A stretch of 64,000 bases of DNA, from positions 1-64,000 of the forward strand of contig NZ_JAQYWB010000005.1 of assembly GCF_030145185.1 (NCBI RefSeq), read 5' to 3'. The DNA is from Desulfoluna sp. (GTDB lineage: Bacteria; Desulfobacterota; Desulfobacteria; Desulfobacterales; Desulfolunaceae). A program made the translations under genes and the position numbers. Of this stretch, positions 35,001 to 43,979 are shown piece after piece; position 1 is the stretch's first letter; every line of letters begins with the position of its first letter. A model generated the notes under the pieces. It ran no database searches and was not told the origin of the DNA. It saw only the letters and a program-made list of their open reading frames with translations.

Positions 35001-35090
35001 CGAATGCGGACGCGAGGTACTGAGAGTTCCGACAGCCGTCGAGCATTCGCAAACCCGCTTTCAAGGTGGCACCACCTTGCCGCCGGAGGC
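35001..35090 (-). repeat. Type 1 repeat copy, 90 bases
   Basis: CGAATGCGGACGCGAGGTAC ... GAGCATTCGCAAACCCGC then TTTCAAGGTGGCACCACCTTG and CCGCCGGAGGC. The distal tail is missing. It lies 57 bases upstream of the gene at 35147. Confidence 0.8.
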
Positions 35091-35146
35091 TCGCCTTTGT
35101 ACTTTTTATATAAAACGCGCCCTCGCATCGCCCTTTAGGAGGCCCC

Positions 35147-35836
35147 ATGAAAGACATTAAAATATCCGGCGGACGGGAAATAAAACGCACCCTTCGTCCC
35201 CTCCTTCTGGAAGGCACGCCCCAAAGCGTCGAAGCAGAACTCCTCTCCTACCCCTTAAGGCGAATGGTGAGCCCCCTCATTGGTTTTTTCTGTGATCGTG
35301 AGGAAATAATCCGGTGGCGGGCCGTGACCGCCCTGGGAATAGTCACTCATGCCCTGGCCCAGGAGAAAATGGAAGAGGCACGCGTCGTCATACGCCGCCT
35401 CATGTGGACCTTAAATGATGAATCTGGAGGGATCGGCTGGGGCGCGCCGGAGGCGATGGGAGAGATCTCGGCCGTCAACAGCCGGCTTGCAGAAGAATAC
35501 CACCGAATCCTCTGCTCCTACGTCAACGCGGAAGGAAACTTTCTGGAACATGAGATCCTTCAACGCGGCGCCCTCTGGGGCCTCTGCCGCCTGGCGGAGG
35601 TCGCCCCTGAAAAAGTGACGAACGCCTTGCCTGACGTCCGCCCCCACCTCACCTCGAAAGACCCTGTCAAGCAGGGCCTTGCCCTGCTCTTTGCCACCCG
35701 CACCCATGACAGGGAGTCCCTTCCCTATGCCGAGCCCCTCGTCGACGCCCCTGCCCCCTTCACCCTCTACGCCGGCTGGGATCTCATCCCCACCACCGTG
35801 GGAGACCAGGCCCGAGCCCTGATCAAAAAAGCTTAA
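35147..35836 (+). CDS. DVU0298-family HEAT-repeat-like protein
   Basis: 229 residues with HEAT/armadillo-like helical pairs (LIGFFCDREEIIRWRAVTALGIVTHALAQE; GALWGLCRLAEVAPEKVTNALPDVRPHLTSKDPVKQGLALL). It matches the DVU0298 family that is conserved in sulfate-reducing Desulfobacterota and contains GGIGWGAPEAMGEI as a strong motif. Function is not established; HEAT repeats usually mediate protein binding. TAGGAGG lies 5 bases before the ATG. It is a single gene flanked by repeat elements on both sides. Confidence 0.75.
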   Translation: MKDIKISGGREIKRTLRPLLLEGTPQSVEAELLSYPLRRMVSPLIGFFCDREEIIRWRAVTALGIVTHALAQEKMEEARVVIRRLMWTLNDESGGIGWGAPEAMGEISAVNSRLAEEYHRILCSYVNAEGNFLEHEILQRGALWGLCRLAEVAPEKVTNALPDVRPHLTSKDPVKQGLALLFATRTHDRESLPYAEPLVDAPAPFTLYAGWDLIPTTVGDQARALIKKA

Positions 35837-35852
35837 GGACAAAAAAGCATAG

Positions 35853-36040
35853 GCCTCCGGCGGCAAGGTGGTGCCACCTTGAAAGCGGGGTTGCGAATGC
35901 GCATCGGGAGGCGCCTTTTGAGACTGAAATGCGTCCGCATTCGCCCGACGTCTGACGGTCAGCAACCTGCGTCGCACATGCGTGAGTCGACGGCTTTTCA
36001 CTGGCGAATCATGGGTTGACATTAACCGGAATAACTCCGG
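35853..36040 (+). repeat. Type 1 repeat, full-length copy
   Basis: GCCTCCGGCGGCAAGGTGGT, GCCACCTTGAAAGCGGGG, TTGCGAATGCGCATCGGG, GCGTCCGCATTCGCCCG and the tail TGGGTTGACATTAACCGG AATAACTCCGG. It starts 17 bases after the DVU0298-family gene. Confidence 0.85.
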
Positions 36041-36182
36041 GGGCTAACTTTTGCCATTTTTTATGAGTTGGGTTTAACAAACAGACCTTAAAAATTGTTC
36101 TCGATTACATTTCAGCCTAAGAGCAGATGTGATTTGACCTGACAAGTCCGCCTGCGCCCATGTCTGTGCGTCACCATTCGAC

Positions 36183-36435
36183 TTAGCCCGGATATTTCAT
36201 GAGAAAACAATCAGGGCTAAGGAATAATTTGTAATTACAGTTCTTTGCAGTAATATTTTCAGTCGTTTCAAAAATGTAAAATGTAATCCACGGTATTCTG
36301 TTTGATTTTCTCACCCTTCGGGCGAGCCGGGTGCACTCATCTGCCGCGTTATCAGAGCTTTGAGGTAAACCACTACATCTTCAGCTCTGATGCCTTGCAT
36401 ATGAGCGTACCCAACTCGTGAAATATCCGGGTTAG
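36183..36435. mobile_element. 245-bp MITE with TTAG target duplication
   Basis: Terminal inverted repeats CCCGGATATTTCATGAG (36187-36203) and CTCGTGAAATATCCGGG (36415-36431) match at 16 of 17 positions, and both ends are flanked by the same 4 bases, TTAG (36183-36186 and 36432-36435). The interior is AT-rich on the left and has no transposase reading frame. A 4-bp duplication with CCCGG-type ends suggests mobilisation by an IS1380-type transposase; that family link is from memory and tentative. Confidence 0.85.
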
Positions 36436-36454
36436 GTCAATGGACTACGGCGCG

Positions 36455-36525
36455 ACAAACGAAGGGCTGGGAGCATTCGCGAACCTGGGTGCATGGGGTG
36501 GCGACGCCACGGTGGCAAAAACCAC
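36455..36525 (+). repeat. Type 3 repeat copy
   Basis: ACGAAGGGCTGGGAGCATTC GCGAACCTGGGTGCATGGGG TGGCGACGCCA. It resembles the segment at 51112-51210 and part of 5648-5683, with GAGCATTCGCGAACCTGGG as the shared core. It borders the right end of the MITE. Confidence 0.55.
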
Positions 36526-36729
36526 ATAAAAAACAGATTTGCAAACGCGATGCAACAATGCCATGGGGTGGCAATGGATAAAAAAAGGCGGTGTGTGAGG
36601 GGATCGGACGGAAAAACCGGGATGGCTCTGGTCTCTTGCTGCAGATAACGGGCACACGGCCTCCTGTCCTGCCATGCAAAAAGGCCGGCAACAGATGCCC
36701 CTATTTATCATATAGAGGGCATCCATGGG

Positions 36730-36759
36730 CCCCCGGCAGGGCTGCCGGAGGCTTTTTTC
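36730..36759 (+). terminator. Intrinsic-terminator-like type 2 repeat half
   Basis: GCCCCCGGCAG-GG-CTGCCGGAGGC followed by TTTTTT: a strong plus-strand terminator hairpin formed by the GC-rich half of a type 2 element in minus orientation. It abuts the stop codon of the convergent SLOG gene. Confidence 0.7.
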
Positions 36760-37308
36760 CTATGAAGCGAAGGAGCGCTTGAAGAGCTCTTCGATGGCGG
36801 CTTTGCCCTGATCGGAGAGGTTCCGAGTTCCGGTGCCGCAAAAGGTCGTCTGAGTAATCACGGGAGTGTCCAGGGCCCAGCGGTTCTCTTTCCAAGTGTA
36901 CCACTGGCTCTTCTCCTGATCGAAAACGCTCACGGGGCGGTTGAAGAATTTGCCGAGCTCTACCGCCCAGCCGGTCCCGCCTTTGACGGTGTTATCATCC
37001 TGAATCCATCCGATGGCAAAAACCTGGCACCCCTTGTTCACCATATGAAAAAGCACCTGAAACACCTTGCGGATCTTATCGGCCTGGGCATAGCGTCGTC
37101 CCATGCGGGCAGAGACGATCTCCATGCTGACATCGCCCTTTCTAAGCGTCTCTTCCGAAAGAATTTCTAGGTTCATCTCACGCGAAAGGGTCTGGCCTTC
37201 AAAGGCATAGGTGGTCTCAACAATTCCGTACTTCTCTGCCTGCTCGCCAAATGCTGCCTCAGCGCCTTTCAGGCCGCCGCTGAAAAAATGTTTTTTTACC
37301 TGGGTCAT
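36760..37308 (-). CDS. Phage-like SLOG-domain (YpsA/DprA-fold) protein
   Basis: 182 residues from the ATG at 37308; a frame reaching 37503 adds an unlike, Cys-rich stretch. The order FFSGGLKGAEAAFGEQAEKYG, then IVSARMGRRYAQADKIRKVFQVLFHMV, CQVFAIG, GGTGWAVELGKFFNRPVSVFDQEKSQWYTW and FCGTGTRNLSDQGKAAIEELF is that of the nucleotide-binding SLOG proteins encoded by many tailed phages and prophages. The GG motifs would bind a nucleotide-derived ligand. No other phage gene is nearby, so it may be a relic of transfer. Biological role unknown. Confidence 0.65.
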   Translation of the reverse strand: MTQVKKHFFSGGLKGAEAAFGEQAEKYGIVETTYAFEGQTLSREMNLEILSEETLRKGDVSMEIVSARMGRRYAQADKIRKVFQVLFHMVNKGCQVFAIGWIQDDNTVKGGTGWAVELGKFFNRPVSVFDQEKSQWYTWKENRWALDTPVITQTTFCGTGTRNLSDQGKAAIEELFKRSFAS

Positions 37309-37993
37309 CGTCTTGAGTTTCCTTTTGTATAAACTGTTGCTGTTCGCATCATGACAGGTCTGCCCCTTTTCGCTGCATCTCTCCCGGCATACACAAAACA
37401 CCCCATGGTTCAGCCATGAGGATCCCTCAAGAGTCGATGCCCCCTTCGTCGTCAGGTTCCCAAGCAGAGAGAGGCTCACGCACTGACATTTAAACGTAAG
37501 CATACACCCTGCTCGTTGCTTCTTCCAGAGCCGTCAAACAGAACGTACTTTACATGGTATGGCAAAGATGTCGGTCTGTATTGGATGGATGAAAAGATAC
37601 ATGAAGAGATACCGAAGGAACAAACGAGCGGGATAGTTATACCAATAATGCAGAAAAAGCAACACCTTTTAGCGGAGGAAGGAAGGAAACGCACATTATT
37701 CAAACCGCCTTGAGTCCCAAGGCTTTTGAAGTAAAAGAGACGATCAGAAGAGGCCACCAGCGCCACCACAGGAGCCTCACCATAAAAAAATCTGGTCGAA
37801 ACATCTCTGCTCGACCGGAGTGACCCATCCAAAATAAACCCGCTGAAATCAAATCATATTTCCATAAAAGGCCCATCTCACACCTGCAGCAGGGATCCTC
37901 TCGGCCCTTGGCCCATCCTCTTTCTCAACCCATAGAGCCCCAAAGCGATAGCTGACACCACTAATTTTAAGAAAAATAACCCGGATTCTTTCC
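37309..37993. other. Gene-poor AT-richer gap
   Basis: About 685 bases between the SLOG gene and a secreted-protein gene, both on the minus strand. Short frames on both strands (for example 37516-37713 plus, starting TTG without a ribosome-binding site) look protein-like only in part. I see no repeat element of the families found elsewhere. Base composition is lower in GC than the neighbourhood, which fits horizontally acquired DNA around the SLOG gene. Confidence 0.4.
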
Positions 37994-39394
37994 TTAATAA
38001 GTGTAGCCGATGACATTGGGGTCGTTGGAATAGATCTTCTGAAGGGAAGCCGGATATTGGTGTGTCTCCGGTGACGGTGCCTTCCCGTTCCACCACCGGT
38101 AGAGGGACTCGTTGATCGCTTCCCCCTTGTACTGAAAGGAGCTGGCGATGCGTTCATTGTAGCCGCCCACAAGCTGGTACCCGAAATGGGGGCTGTTGCG
38201 ATCCAATCCGATTCGAATAAAAAAACCGGCGTGCTGGTTGTTACTCAAGGGGTTATCCGGGACAGCATCAATCCAGGCCTTGCCCTCGGGCTGTTTATAG
38301 TTTCGCGACAGGTTAAACTGATCCACCAGACTCATCATGGTGTCCCGTTGATAAAAGACAGGAAGAGGGGTAGAGTTGAACTCGGCCCCCAGATCCGAGC
38401 CGGTAATACCGTTCCCATCGCCACCTGCCTGGAGGCATACCTGGCGTGCCTGGTGAGGCAACTTGGGACTGTAAATTCCGGTGGCCCGTTTGTAATCAAA
38501 GGAGAGATCCCCCTGGAGATCATTGGTCCCCACAATAATGTCGGTAAGCTTCCGATCGACCGAATCGATGTTGTCATATTTAAGCCGAATCACCAGCCCG
38601 TTGATACGCACCGGTTCATCCGGATTCTGCCCCATGCGCAGGTTGTCCACAGCAAAATCCCAATCCAGGTAGTTGCGGTTTCGGTACGTCCCGCTGGAGA
38701 AAAGCACCAGCTGATTATTATCCCCTTGAGCCCCATCCACCCATTTGCCACCAATTTTGTTCTTGTATTTATACATATAATTGTCGTCATCCACCCAGGG
38801 GACATAGACGGTTTGCTTGATCAAGCTATCTTCGCCGTCCCCACGATAGAGAGTATACTCTGTGGCAAGCTGCCAGGGTGAGTAGATCATGTTGCCGCCG
38901 GAGTCTTTGCCCATCTCCACACGGAACCGTTTCGAGCCCCACTTATCAGGCTGTTCATCCACACTGGGTATATTCCCTGAAAACGTCCCCCCTGGGATAT
39001 CTGAGTCTTCCCAGTCTACGCGAGGATCCCCATCCTTAAAATCCCATTTTTTCAAAGGTCCGAGCAATACCAGGCTTGGGTAATCTCCCGGGTTCAAGGC
39101 CTTACGAGTGGTCAATTCGGCCGGGGATTTGTAATAATACCCCAAACGCACCTTATCCGTCTCCTGATAGACCTCCATGTAAGCGTCCATAAAAATGCGC
39201 ACCGTATCGTTCTCCATGCTGACGGAGATAGGGCTGGTTTGTGCCGTAATATCAGATAAAGCGCCATCGTTCATGGGGATCACCGAGCCCTCTGCCATGC
39301 TCATAAAACAAACCGCCCAGCAAAACAGAGCACCGGCCCACATCGCGCTAAAGACCTTAGATGTCATCATAAATAATTTAGTGATAAACCCCAT
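37994..39394 (-). CDS. Secreted protein of unknown function B
   Basis: 466 residues from the ATG at 39394, which has AGGAGAG upstream. A signal peptide covers about 1-35 (SAMWAGALFCWAVCFMSMAEG). The mature start VIPMNDGALSDITAQTSPISVSMENDTVRIFMDAYMEVYQ recalls the LSD(V/I)T-Q opening of DUF6160/FilA-like surface proteins, but only weakly. The body is beta-rich with many Tyr, Asp and Asn and only one cysteine in the mature part. It is encoded 48 bases after the other large secreted protein, so the two are probably co-transcribed and may form one surface or outer-membrane structure. I do not recognise the family. Confidence 0.6.
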   Translation of the reverse strand: MGFITKLFMMTSKVFSAMWAGALFCWAVCFMSMAEGSVIPMNDGALSDITAQTSPISVSMENDTVRIFMDAYMEVYQETDKVRLGYYYKSPAELTTRKALNPGDYPSLVLLGPLKKWDFKDGDPRVDWEDSDIPGGTFSGNIPSVDEQPDKWGSKRFRVEMGKDSGGNMIYSPWQLATEYTLYRGDGEDSLIKQTVYVPWVDDDNYMYKYKNKIGGKWVDGAQGDNNQLVLFSSGTYRNRNYLDWDFAVDNLRMGQNPDEPVRINGLVIRLKYDNIDSVDRKLTDIIVGTNDLQGDLSFDYKRATGIYSPKLPHQARQVCLQAGGDGNGITGSDLGAEFNSTPLPVFYQRDTMMSLVDQFNLSRNYKQPEGKAWIDAVPDNPLSNNQHAGFFIRIGLDRNSPHFGYQLVGGYNERIASSFQYKGEAINESLYRWWNGKAPSPETHQYPASLQKIYSNDPNVIGYTY

Positions 39395-39442
39395 GGGTTC
39401 TCTCCTCTGAGATGTCAAGTGTCTCACACACATCACCTATCA

Positions 39443-41311
39443 TCAGTGGTCTGGAATCCAGCGGGCGCTGGCCCCGGGATAATCAGGCTCATAAAGATGC
39501 CAGAAATCATACGTCACCCCGCCCACACTTTTCGATATATCGTAGAGGTCCCACCTTCCTCCTGTGGGGTTTAAATTAGGTGTGGTGGAGGGCTTGTTTA
39601 AGCTGGTATTTCCCAGCTTACTTAAGAAATCCAGTTGGCCACGCCCGATGGGGTCCCAGTCGGGCTGCCCCCAAGACGGAAGCCCATTTGAGTTCATCTC
39701 ATCTGGAAGTATTCCCGCGTCATAGACATAGTTATGACGCGTTCCGTCCGAATGCATATTTTGCTCGGTGATAAGGTACTGCTCGGCTCGACCCGGAATT
39801 TCAATATAGGTTTTCTTGGCCCGCATGCCGTCGAGGATGACGCTTCCCATGGAGGGGCCAAAGTCTTTATATGGCCCCTCATCCGGAGCGGAGAGATACC
39901 CCTGAATCTCTTCCACCCGTACCGATCCGTGCCGGGGCCAGTTGATGGCCACATAACTGCGATCGTCATAATAATCGACCAACTCGCCGGCCCCTGCGTC
40001 GTAACGCTGATAGGTTCGCCCTGTTTTCACCTGAATCGTCATGGGCCGTTCTTCGATGGCGATGGCGTTGGCCCTGCCCTGATCGCGAAGCTGATAGTCA
40101 TCCTCCAGCTTATAGAGCCCCCCCACCTCACCAAAATGACGTGCCGTTATCGTGTCATTATCAGTGCTCTGACCATGCTCAAAGGGCATCTTCTTCCCCC
40201 CCACAAGATCGTAAAAGCCAACCTGATTGATGTTCCCATTCATCATGTAACCGTCGTACATATTGTAATAATCCGGCCCGCCCTCATACGGAGTCTTGAT
40301 AAGACTCGGGTTGATGGGGGTATCCTTGGGATCCCATTGCGTCCCGTAATACCCGTCAGGGTCGTAGGTGCTCCCCAGGTACTGGGCGGGGGCATCACTT
40401 TTAAAGTAATCCTTGGACATGTCCCCCCACTTTCCGTAGAGGTTATGGACATCCTGGTTGAAGCTCTCCCGCAAATGAACACCCTTGACCAGGGCGTTGA
40501 CCGTCCCATCGAGGGCCGTTAGCTTGATTTCATCAATTGAGGATTTGCTGCGGATCTCAAGGGCGATCCCCTCCCCTGTGACATAGTTCGGGATTTCTCC
40601 TGGAGGATAGAAGCCTGTATCAAATCCTGGAATATCACCCAGGGGGTAAATCGTCACCCGCTGGCCAAAGGTTTTCATGCCTGTTATGGAAAGGGTTCCG
40701 CTGTCGACCTCAAAGGCATCCTGCGTGAATCCATTCGAACCTGGAATCCGATATTCGCTTGCTGAAAAAGAGAGCCCCATGGAGCTGTCCTGCGACATAA
40801 AAACATCGGTGCCGTTGCCCATGTTCAGGATCACGGCATGGACACCCCGTGACTCAGCATCGGTCTTATAATCAGAGGCCTTGACAAGGGTGTAATCCTT
40901 CCTTCGGTGGTCATACACATCATTTAAGCCAGTAATCAAAAAATCTGAGACCCTCACCTTGGCCGTATCCTTGACGAACCAATCTCTCTGGGGTGCCTCG
41001 TAAGCGCCCACCTCGATGGAAAGGTTCCCGTTGACTGTTCGCTCACCCGTAATATCTGCAAAAGAAATAAACTCGGTTTGTTCATCGACCTCTTTCGTGG
41101 GGTCATAATCCGGGAAAAAAGTGGACGTTCCTCCCGACCGTTGAATGGTCAGATTTTCAAAGCCAATATTCACACCTGTCCCGGCCTCAACCCCCCCCAA
41201 CTCCCATTCTTTCATGGGTTCAGGGGTTGCCAGGGCCACTGACGCAAAAAAAGCGCTTAAAAAAAATACATGGGCAATAGATTGCCGGAAAACCAAGGCC
41301 GAAAAAGCCAT
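39443..41311 (-). CDS. Secreted protein of unknown function A
   Basis: 622 residues; the ATG at 41311 follows GGGAGGACG. The signal peptide is clear (MAFSALVFRQSIAHVFFLSAFFASVALA). The mature protein has no cysteine and is rich in Gly, Asp, Tyr and Thr with a beta-strand look (GGVEAGTGVNIGFENLTIQ; SFADITGERTVNGNLSIEVGAYE; ALDGTVNALVKGVHLRESF). No membrane helix or sorting motif is visible at the C-terminus. It is first of a two-gene unit with 37994-39394. Likely surface-exposed or outer-membrane associated; function unknown. Confidence 0.6.
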   Translation of the reverse strand: MAFSALVFRQSIAHVFFLSAFFASVALATPEPMKEWELGGVEAGTGVNIGFENLTIQRSGGTSTFFPDYDPTKEVDEQTEFISFADITGERTVNGNLSIEVGAYEAPQRDWFVKDTAKVRVSDFLITGLNDVYDHRRKDYTLVKASDYKTDAESRGVHAVILNMGNGTDVFMSQDSSMGLSFSASEYRIPGSNGFTQDAFEVDSGTLSITGMKTFGQRVTIYPLGDIPGFDTGFYPPGEIPNYVTGEGIALEIRSKSSIDEIKLTALDGTVNALVKGVHLRESFNQDVHNLYGKWGDMSKDYFKSDAPAQYLGSTYDPDGYYGTQWDPKDTPINPSLIKTPYEGGPDYYNMYDGYMMNGNINQVGFYDLVGGKKMPFEHGQSTDNDTITARHFGEVGGLYKLEDDYQLRDQGRANAIAIEERPMTIQVKTGRTYQRYDAGAGELVDYYDDRSYVAINWPRHGSVRVEEIQGYLSAPDEGPYKDFGPSMGSVILDGMRAKKTYIEIPGRAEQYLITEQNMHSDGTRHNYVYDAGILPDEMNSNGLPSWGQPDWDPIGRGQLDFLSKLGNTSLNKPSTTPNLNPTGGRWDLYDISKSVGGVTYDFWHLYEPDYPGASARWIPDH

Positions 41312-42000
41312 GTCGTCCTCCCTGACTGATACAGATAACTGAAACGGTCACTGACCCTTCAACGGATAAAGAATGATGTCACGTAGAGCACCCTTCGATT
41401 TTATTCACATACCTTGTTACGCGTACCGAACATTGTTACCATTTTGGCGCATATATTTCAACCCTTTTAAGGGAACACTCATCGTCACTTAAAAAGGAAC
41501 TTACGGAATATGTCGTCGGCCCCCTCTCACTTGACTCGCTGTTTATTTATAAAAATATAACATCGGAAAACAGCACCAACCTACCATAATAAAACACAAT
41601 ATAGCCAACCACTATCCCTTATCTGCGTCTCCCTATATCCGAAACAAACGACTGCGATGCCCCGAGGCGGGGTGAATATCACAGGATAAAAGGATACCGG
41701 CTTAACCCGTAAGGTGAAGAGTCCGTTCATCTCAATATTGAGGGATATCTCGAGCAAATTGAAGGGAAGTGGAGTACGTATAAGCCATGCTAAAAGAGAT
41801 TTTACAGTTTTCCAAGCGCTAAATGTCGTGGGGCCAACCACCTGATTCTTTGACATGCTCTCAGGCGAAGGAATGTTACTGCTCAGGTGAAAATCATCCA
41901 GAATTCTGGCGCTGCTTCCGGGGGGACCTCACTTTTTTCATCCACGTGTCCAGAGGGTCCGTATGCCAGCCAGCGCCATCCCCAGCGTTAAAACCAGTTC
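41312..42000. other. Upstream region of secreted-protein operon
   Basis: AT-rich gap before the biotin cluster. A 91-codon minus-strand frame (41581-41856) has no recognised relatives and no ribosome-binding site I trust. No transposon end was found. The promoter of the secreted-protein pair must lie in its left part. Confidence 0.4.
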
Positions 42001-42143
42001 ACCTGCAGCTCAGGCGCTTGCAACGCAAGACGCAACACCTATAGCGTTTACGCGAATTCGGACGCTTTTCAGCCCGGAGCAACGCCCCCCGATGCGCATT
42101 CGCAAACCCGCTTTCAAGGTGGCGCCACCTTGCCGCCGGAGGC
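42001..42143 (-). repeat. Type 1 repeat copy, 143 bases
   Basis: ACCTGCAGCTCAGGCGCTTG, then ACGCGAATTCGGACGC, GATGCGCATTCGCAAACCCG, CTTTCAAGGTGGCGCCACCT TGCCGCCGGAGGC and TGTTTTTT. It ends 9 bases before the bioF stop codon region, as a 3' flank of the biotin operon. Confidence 0.85.
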
Positions 42144-42151
42144 TGTTTTTT

Positions 42152-43285
42152 CTATGAGCCCAAGTTGAAAAGCGCGTCGGAAAATTTTTGCAGGTCGTCT
42201 TCGGTGTGATGGGCGGTGAGGCTGAGGCGGATGATGGCCTGGCCCATAGGGACGGTGGGAAATCGAGCGGTAAAGGCGAAATAGCCCTGTTCAAAGAGCT
42301 TTGTAACGAGATCATGGGCGCGCTCTTCGTTTCCAATCTGAACGGCGAGGATGTGGGCTTCGCCGCAGACGGTGAATCCGCGATCGGTGAGGAGCTGGGT
42401 CAGATACCGGCTGAGGTGGGCGAGATGCGCCCTCTTGTCATTGGCCTGTTCCACTTCCGAGAGGACGGCCAGGGCGGTGATGGCGTGGGCTTCGGGGAGA
42501 GCTGTGGTGTAGATAAGGGGGGAGGCGAAATTAAAAAGGTACTCCCGGTAGAGGGAGGGGAGAAGTACAAAAGCGCCGAAGAGGCCCATGGCTTTGCCGA
42601 AGGTGCCCAGGGCCACATCGGCAACATTGCGGGCGATGCCGCGGCCTCCGGTGCCCAGGGCGCCATAGGCGTGGGCTTCATCCACCACCGTTAAAAAACC
42701 GTACTTTTTTTTAAGTTCAGCAAGGGCGGCCAGGGGCGGTGTGTCGCCATCCATGCTGAAGAGGGATTCGGTCACCACCACGGAATTACCGGGGGCACTT
42801 TTCAGCCTTTTTTCCAGGTGGCTCATGCTGTTGTGGCGAAAGCCTTTAAAGGGCGCAGAGCCCAACTGCATGCCCTTGACGGTGCTGGCGTGAACGTGCT
42901 TGTCAAAGAAAAGGCTCTCGTCCGGCCCGAAGAGGGTGGAGAGGATGGCAAGGTTGGCCTGGTACCCCGAAGGAAAGAAGATCGCCTCTTCATAGCCAAA
43001 ATAGGCGGCATAGGCTTTTTCTGCCTCACGGATCACGGAGGCGTTGCCCGAAACGAGCCGGGAAGACGACGAGGAGGTGCCGTAGCGCAGGAAGGCGTCG
43101 GCCGCTTTTTTACGAAGGGTCTCGGAGCGGCCCAGGGCGAGGTAATCGTTCGAAGCAAAGTTGATCAGGGTTCGCCCATCAACCGTCACCGTGCGGCTAT
43201 CCCCTTCTTCCACCACCGGAGGATTCCGGTAGAGCCCCTTCTCCTTCTGGAGTGCCAGCTTCTGTCTCAATCGTTTTTCAAACAT
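42152..43285 (-). CDS. bioF: 8-amino-7-oxononanoate synthase
   Basis: 377 residues of the PLP-dependent alpha-oxoamine synthase family, condensing pimeloyl-ACP (or -CoA) with L-alanine in biotin synthesis. Landmarks: INFASNDYLAL near the start, GSSSSRLVSGN-like SSSSSRLVSGNASV, FPSGYQANLAIL, VVDEAHAYGALGTGGRG and the PLP-lysine segment GTFGKAMGLFGAFV. Length and order are normal. It is the last gene of the bioB operon and overlaps the preceding hotdog gene by 19 bases. Confidence 0.93.
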   Translation of the reverse strand: MFEKRLRQKLALQKEKGLYRNPPVVEEGDSRTVTVDGRTLINFASNDYLALGRSETLRKKAADAFLRYGTSSSSSRLVSGNASVIREAEKAYAAYFGYEEAIFFPSGYQANLAILSTLFGPDESLFFDKHVHASTVKGMQLGSAPFKGFRHNSMSHLEKRLKSAPGNSVVVTESLFSMDGDTPPLAALAELKKKYGFLTVVDEAHAYGALGTGGRGIARNVADVALGTFGKAMGLFGAFVLLPSLYREYLFNFASPLIYTTALPEAHAITALAVLSEVEQANDKRAHLAHLSRYLTQLLTDRGFTVCGEAHILAVQIGNEERAHDLVTKLFEQGYFAFTARFPTVPMGQAIIRLSLTAHHTEDDLQKFSDALFNLGS

Positions 43286-43686
43286 GCAAAAATCTCCTGG
43301 TAATGGGGAGTAAGGCGCGCGGCCTCAAATCGGTCGTCAAAGGGGGTGGTTCCGATAAGCAGGGAGGCGGTGAGTGTCTCACCGGAAAGCTCAGCGGTAA
43401 CCGTATACGCCCAGGCATCGGAGGCTGACCCGGTGAGGGTGGCGGTCATGGTAACACCCCCCGTCACAGGCGACGCAGGAAAGGGGTATCGGGCCACCTT
43501 CATCAGAAAGGCCTGACGGCTGAAACCGGTCAGAAACCGCACATGATAGGCGGCACACTGAGCCATGGATTCCAGGAGCTCATGGGGGCGTCCGCCCAAC
43601 GCCACGGATTCGGCGGTCATAAACCCATCGCCAACGGCTGAAATACAGGAAAGCTTCAAAAATGGGGTCTCAAGCATATGTTTCAC
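43267..43686 (-). CDS. Hotdog-fold dehydratase-like protein of biotin operon (2)
   Basis: 139 residues, GTG start at 43686 after AGAAGGCCATA. FabZ/FabA-like hotdog features are GGRPHELLESMAQCAAYHVRFL and the VARYPFPASPV ... VTMTATL strand pattern; it lacks the HFPGxPVxPG helix motif. It overlaps bioF by 19 bases and follows the ketosynthase gene by 293 bases of repeats. It probably acts as a dehydratase partner or acyl-ACP handling protein in making the pimeloyl chain. The specific reaction is inferred from context. Confidence 0.65.
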   Translation of the reverse strand: MKHMLETPFLKLSCISAVGDGFMTAESVALGGRPHELLESMAQCAAYHVRFLTGFSRQAFLMKVARYPFPASPVTGGVTMTATLTGSASDAWAYTVTAELSGETLTASLLIGTTPFDDRFEAARLTPHYQEIFACLKND

Positions 43687-43717
43687 TATGGCCTTCTCTG
43701 ATCAAATACATAAAAAC

Positions 43718-43768
43718 GCCTCCGGCGGCCCTGCCGGGGGCTAAACTTTTAAAAAGTTTAACAAACAG
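43718..43768 (+). repeat. Type 2 repeat inside biotin operon
   Basis: GCCTCCGGCGGCCCTGCCGG, GGGCTAAACTTTTAAAAAG, TTTAACAAACAG. It lies in the gap between the ketosynthase and hotdog genes. Confidence 0.8.
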
Positions 43769-43833
43769 ATTTTAAAAACAATGTCGGCTGGCCCAACGCT
43801 GCCCACATGCCTGATTGACCACAGCCTTTCCTC

Positions 43834-43971
43834 CACAGCTCATGCACTTGCGACGTACTATGCGTCTCCTTGCACTTCACGCGAATGCGGACGCTTTTCA
43901 GCCCGGAATGACGACTCCCGATGCGCATTCGCAAACCCGCTTTCGAGGTGGCACACCTCGCCGCCGGAGGC
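43834..43971 (-). repeat. Type 1 repeat inside biotin operon
   Basis: CACAGCTCATGCACTTGCGAC, CACGCGAATGCGGACGC, GATGCGCATTCGCAAACCCG, CTTTCGAGGTGGCACACCTC GCCGCCGGAGGC. Its core palindrome (CGAGGTGGCACACCTCG) carries compensating changes that keep the stem. It sits right after the ketosynthase stop codon. Confidence 0.85.
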
Positions 43972-43979
43972 ATTTTTTT

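Noticed and set aside
37516-37713. 65-codon plus-strand frame with a partly protein-like sequence
   Set aside because: It would need a TTG start with no Shine-Dalgarno; at best the remnant of a lost gene.
41581-41856. 91-codon minus-strand frame in the gap before the biotin cluster
   Set aside because: Composition is unlike neighbouring proteins, there is no start signal, and I recognise no transposase or other family.
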